In this document: piece after piece, positions 5,584 to 7,108 of the stretch
Position numbering within the stretch: position 1 is the stretch's first letter
Layout of the letters: every line of letters starts with the position of its first letter
Source of the DNA: Alphaproteobacteria bacterium
Lineage (GTDB): Bacteria > Pseudomonadota > Alphaproteobacteria > UBA6615
Length of the DNA: 7,108 nt
Assembly (NCBI GenBank): GCA_030831135.1
Contig: JAURLR010000009.1
Span: forward strand, 1 to 7,108
Direction: 5' to 3'
Position numbers and translations under genes: made by a program
The notes under the pieces: generated by a model
Database searches by the model: none
Told to the model about the DNA's origin: nothing
The model's input: the letters and a program-made list of their open reading frames with translations, nothing else

Positions 5584-6123
5584 TTGCAGCATCTTAATAT
5601 TCCGGTCCTGGGATTCATCGACGTCTGGTCCGAGCGCATCAGCAAATGGCTGATGGTAATTGCGGCCATGTGGGCGTTCCTGCTCGCCTTCTACATCCTT
5701 GTGGATGTGATCGGTCGTTTCTTCGGATTTCCGCTGAAGGGGACCCATGAGATTGTGAAGAACTCGATCGTCATGATCGCCTTCATGCAATCGGCTTATT
5801 GTGTTCTCTCACGTTCGATGCTGCGTGCAGACTTCCTGCTCCACCTGATAGGTGCGAAGACGGGCCGCATCTTCAATTTCGTTGGCTATGTTCTCGGTGC
5901 CTTGTTTTTCCTGGGCTTGTTCCTGGGCACCTACGAGCCAGCACTCCATGCTATCGCATCGGGAGAGTTCGAGGGTGAAGGCGCGCTGCGTGTCCCGACC
6001 TGGCCGGCGCGGATCGTGATCCTGATTACCAGCGCCTTGCTGGTCGTCAATTACATCATGCTCGCGCTCAAGGAAGTTCTTGTTCCACAGGACCCGGCGG
6101 GCGAACCGCTGGCTGTCGAATAA
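5584..6123 (+). CDS. TRAP transporter small permease subunit (DctQ family)
   Basis: A four-helix inner-membrane protein that pairs with the large permease in a TRAP transporter. With the TTG start it has 179 residues. Hydrophobic segments lie at about 22-42 (WLMVIAAMWAFLLAFYILVD), 57-76, 97-117 (FNFVGYVLGALFFLGLFLGTY) and 144-162 (IVILITSALLVVNYIMLAL). After helix 1 comes VIGRFFGFPLKGTHEIVKNSIV, the usual DctQ pattern R-x-x-F...G-x-x-E, and the loop SRSMLRADFLLHLIG follows helix 2. The TTG is preferred because of the purine-rich site eight bases upstream; an in-frame ATG at 5533 would add 17 polar residues (MPDQRVPAGECARG...) that do not look like a DctQ N-terminus. The large subunit starts 24 bases after the stop, so the two are one operon, divergent from the binding-protein gene. 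Confidence 0.9.
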   Translation: MQHLNIPVLGFIDVWSERISKWLMVIAAMWAFLLAFYILVDVIGRFFGFPLKGTHEIVKNSIVMIAFMQSAYCVLSRSMLRADFLLHLIGAKTGRIFNFVGYVLGALFFLGLFLGTYEPALHAIASGEFEGEGALRVPTWPARIVILITSALLVVNYIMLALKEVLVPQDPAGEPLAVE

Positions 6124-6147
6124 GAACGGCGCGGGGGAGAATTACAC

Positions 6148-7108
6148 ATGTTTGATGCGACCACAGTTTTCATTGTTCTCGGGTTGTTGCTCGTTCTGGT
6201 GTTTTCGGGAATGCACGTGGCTGTTGCGCTGGGCATTACCAGCGCGGTTGGCGTGTACCTCGTGACGGGACGCTCGCACGTTGTGCTCGCGCTCATCCAG
6301 AACACATTCTATGACGCGATCCGCGATTACATCTTCGCGGTCATCCCGTTGTTCATGCTGATGGGCGAGTTCATCGGCAGATCGGGCGCAACTTCCGATC
6401 TCTATATTGGGCTGCAACGCACATTCCGCCGGATTCCTGGTCGTCTGGCCCTTGCCACATTGTTCGGCAACGCGGTTTTTGCCTTCGTGACCGGGGTGAG
6501 TATTGCGTCGGCCACGACCTTTACCCGGATCGCCTATCCGGAGATGAACCGTTACGGGTACAGCAAGAGCTTCTCGCTCGGCACGATCGCGGGTAGCGGC
6601 TGCCTCGGCATGCTGATCCCGCCCAGCGTCCTGATGATCGTCTGGGGCATCCTGACCGAACAGTCCATCGGCAAGCTTTTCCTTGCCGGCGTGCTGCCAG
6701 GCCTGATCCTGACCTCTTTCTTTGCCGCCTATATCATTGGCACGGCGATCCTGAATCCGAAGGCGGTGGGCGAGGGTCGCGATCTCGCACCCAAGCCTGC
6801 GGGTTCGGATGTGAATCCCGCCGCCAGAATTGAAGTGGATGCGGGTCCCGAGATCAGTTCGCGGGATATGGCAGTCAGCGGTTTTGGTCTTGTCTTCCTG
6901 ATTTTTGCCGTCCTCGGCGGTATCTGGGCGGGGTTGTTCACGCCCACCGAAGCTGCAGGGATTGGTGCCCTGATCGCGCTGGCACTGGCCTTGATCAAGG
7001 GCCAGCGCTGGCCGGACATCTATGAGGGCATTCTGGCTGTGGGCCGTACCGCGGCACCGTTGCTGATCCTTCTGATTGCCGCCCAGCTCTATTCGCGGAC
7101 CATGTCCA
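6148..7108 (+). CDS. TRAP transporter large permease subunit (DctM family), 3' partial
   Basis: The first 320 codons of the large TRAP membrane subunit, which forms the translocation path; the frame is open to the window end. The family is near 430 residues, so about a quarter is missing. Seen: hydrophobic helix 1 (6-26), VIPLFMLMGEFIGRSGATSDL (65-85), TGVSIASATTFTRIAYPEMNRYGYSKSF (115-142), GTIAGSGCLGMLIPPSVLMIVWG (145-167) with the signature IPPS, and GLFTPTEAAGIGALIALALAL (262-282) with PTEAA. The stretch between about 203 and 241 (NPKAVGEG...ISSRD) is a long hydrophilic loop, somewhat longer than I would expect for the family. ATG at 6148 is preceded by GGGGGAGA. It is co-transcribed with the small subunit. 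The substrate is not deducible from this subunit. Confidence 0.95.
   Translation, partial: MFDATTVFIVLGLLLVLVFSGMHVAVALGITSAVGVYLVTGRSHVVLALIQNTFYDAIRDYIFAVIPLFMLMGEFIGRSGATSDLYIGLQRTFRRIPGRLALATLFGNAVFAFVTGVSIASATTFTRIAYPEMNRYGYSKSFSLGTIAGSGCLGMLIPPSVLMIVWGILTEQSIGKLFLAGVLPGLILTSFFAAYIIGTAILNPKAVGEGRDLAPKPAGSDVNPAARIEVDAGPEISSRDMAVSGFGLVFLIFAVLGGIWAGLFTPTEAAGIGALIALALALIKGQRWPDIYEGILAVGRTAAPLLILLIAAQLYSRTMS

Noticed and set aside
1..7108. CRISPR arrays, tRNA or rRNA genes, insertion sequences, attachment sites
   Set aside because: No spaced repeat arrays, transposase motifs, terminal repeats with target duplications, or tRNA-like segments were seen; nearly all sequence is explained by metabolic and transport genes.

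Overview
The window is about 7.1 kb of GC-rich, densely packed bacterial DNA, cut inside a gene at both ends. GC-biased third codon positions, strong AGGAGG-type ribosome binding sites, a tripartite TRAP transporter and a PaaG-like crotonase suggest a proteobacterium, most likely an alphaproteobacterium of the Rhodospirillales/Rhodobacterales kind. That placement is inferred from gene content and style; there is no rRNA or other marker here.

Left part (1-2773, + strand): a tightly coupled operon. It holds the C-terminal half of a molybdopterin (DMSO reductase family) oxidoreductase large subunit, its iron-sulfur small subunit, and a small class I SAM-dependent methyltransferase. The junctions are ATGA and TGATG overlaps. 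The large/small pair resembles pyrogallol-phloroglucinol transhydroxylase and resorcinol hydroxylase: the small subunit has their characteristic beta-barrel C-terminal domain and the same missing cluster. It also appears to have lost a second [4Fe-4S] cluster, leaving exactly two full Cys sets.

Middle (2770-4227): a crotonase-fold protein on the - strand meets the methyltransferase tail to tail, and one CTAG supplies both stop codons. It lacks both classical hydratase glutamates but has an Asp at the PaaG isomerase position. A divergent 101-bp gap (3580-3680) separates it from an OsmC-family thiol peroxidase-like gene. A hairpin flanked by A8 on one side and T3 on the other lies between OsmC and the next gene.

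Right part (4263-7108): a TRAP transporter split into two divergent units. The periplasmic binding protein is on the - strand; the small (DctQ) and large (DctM, cut by the window end) membrane subunits are on the + strand. The 250-bp gap between them contains back-to-back sigma70-like promoters whose -35 boxes overlap, with inverted repeats just downstream of each promoter. The binding protein lacks the arginine that usually grips a substrate carboxylate.

Taken together, a plausible reading (inference) is uptake of an aromatic or other small organic compound by the TRAP system, oxygen-independent hydroxylation or transhydroxylation by the molybdenum enzyme, and later CoA-thioester processing by the crotonase. 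The substrate cannot be named from the sequence.
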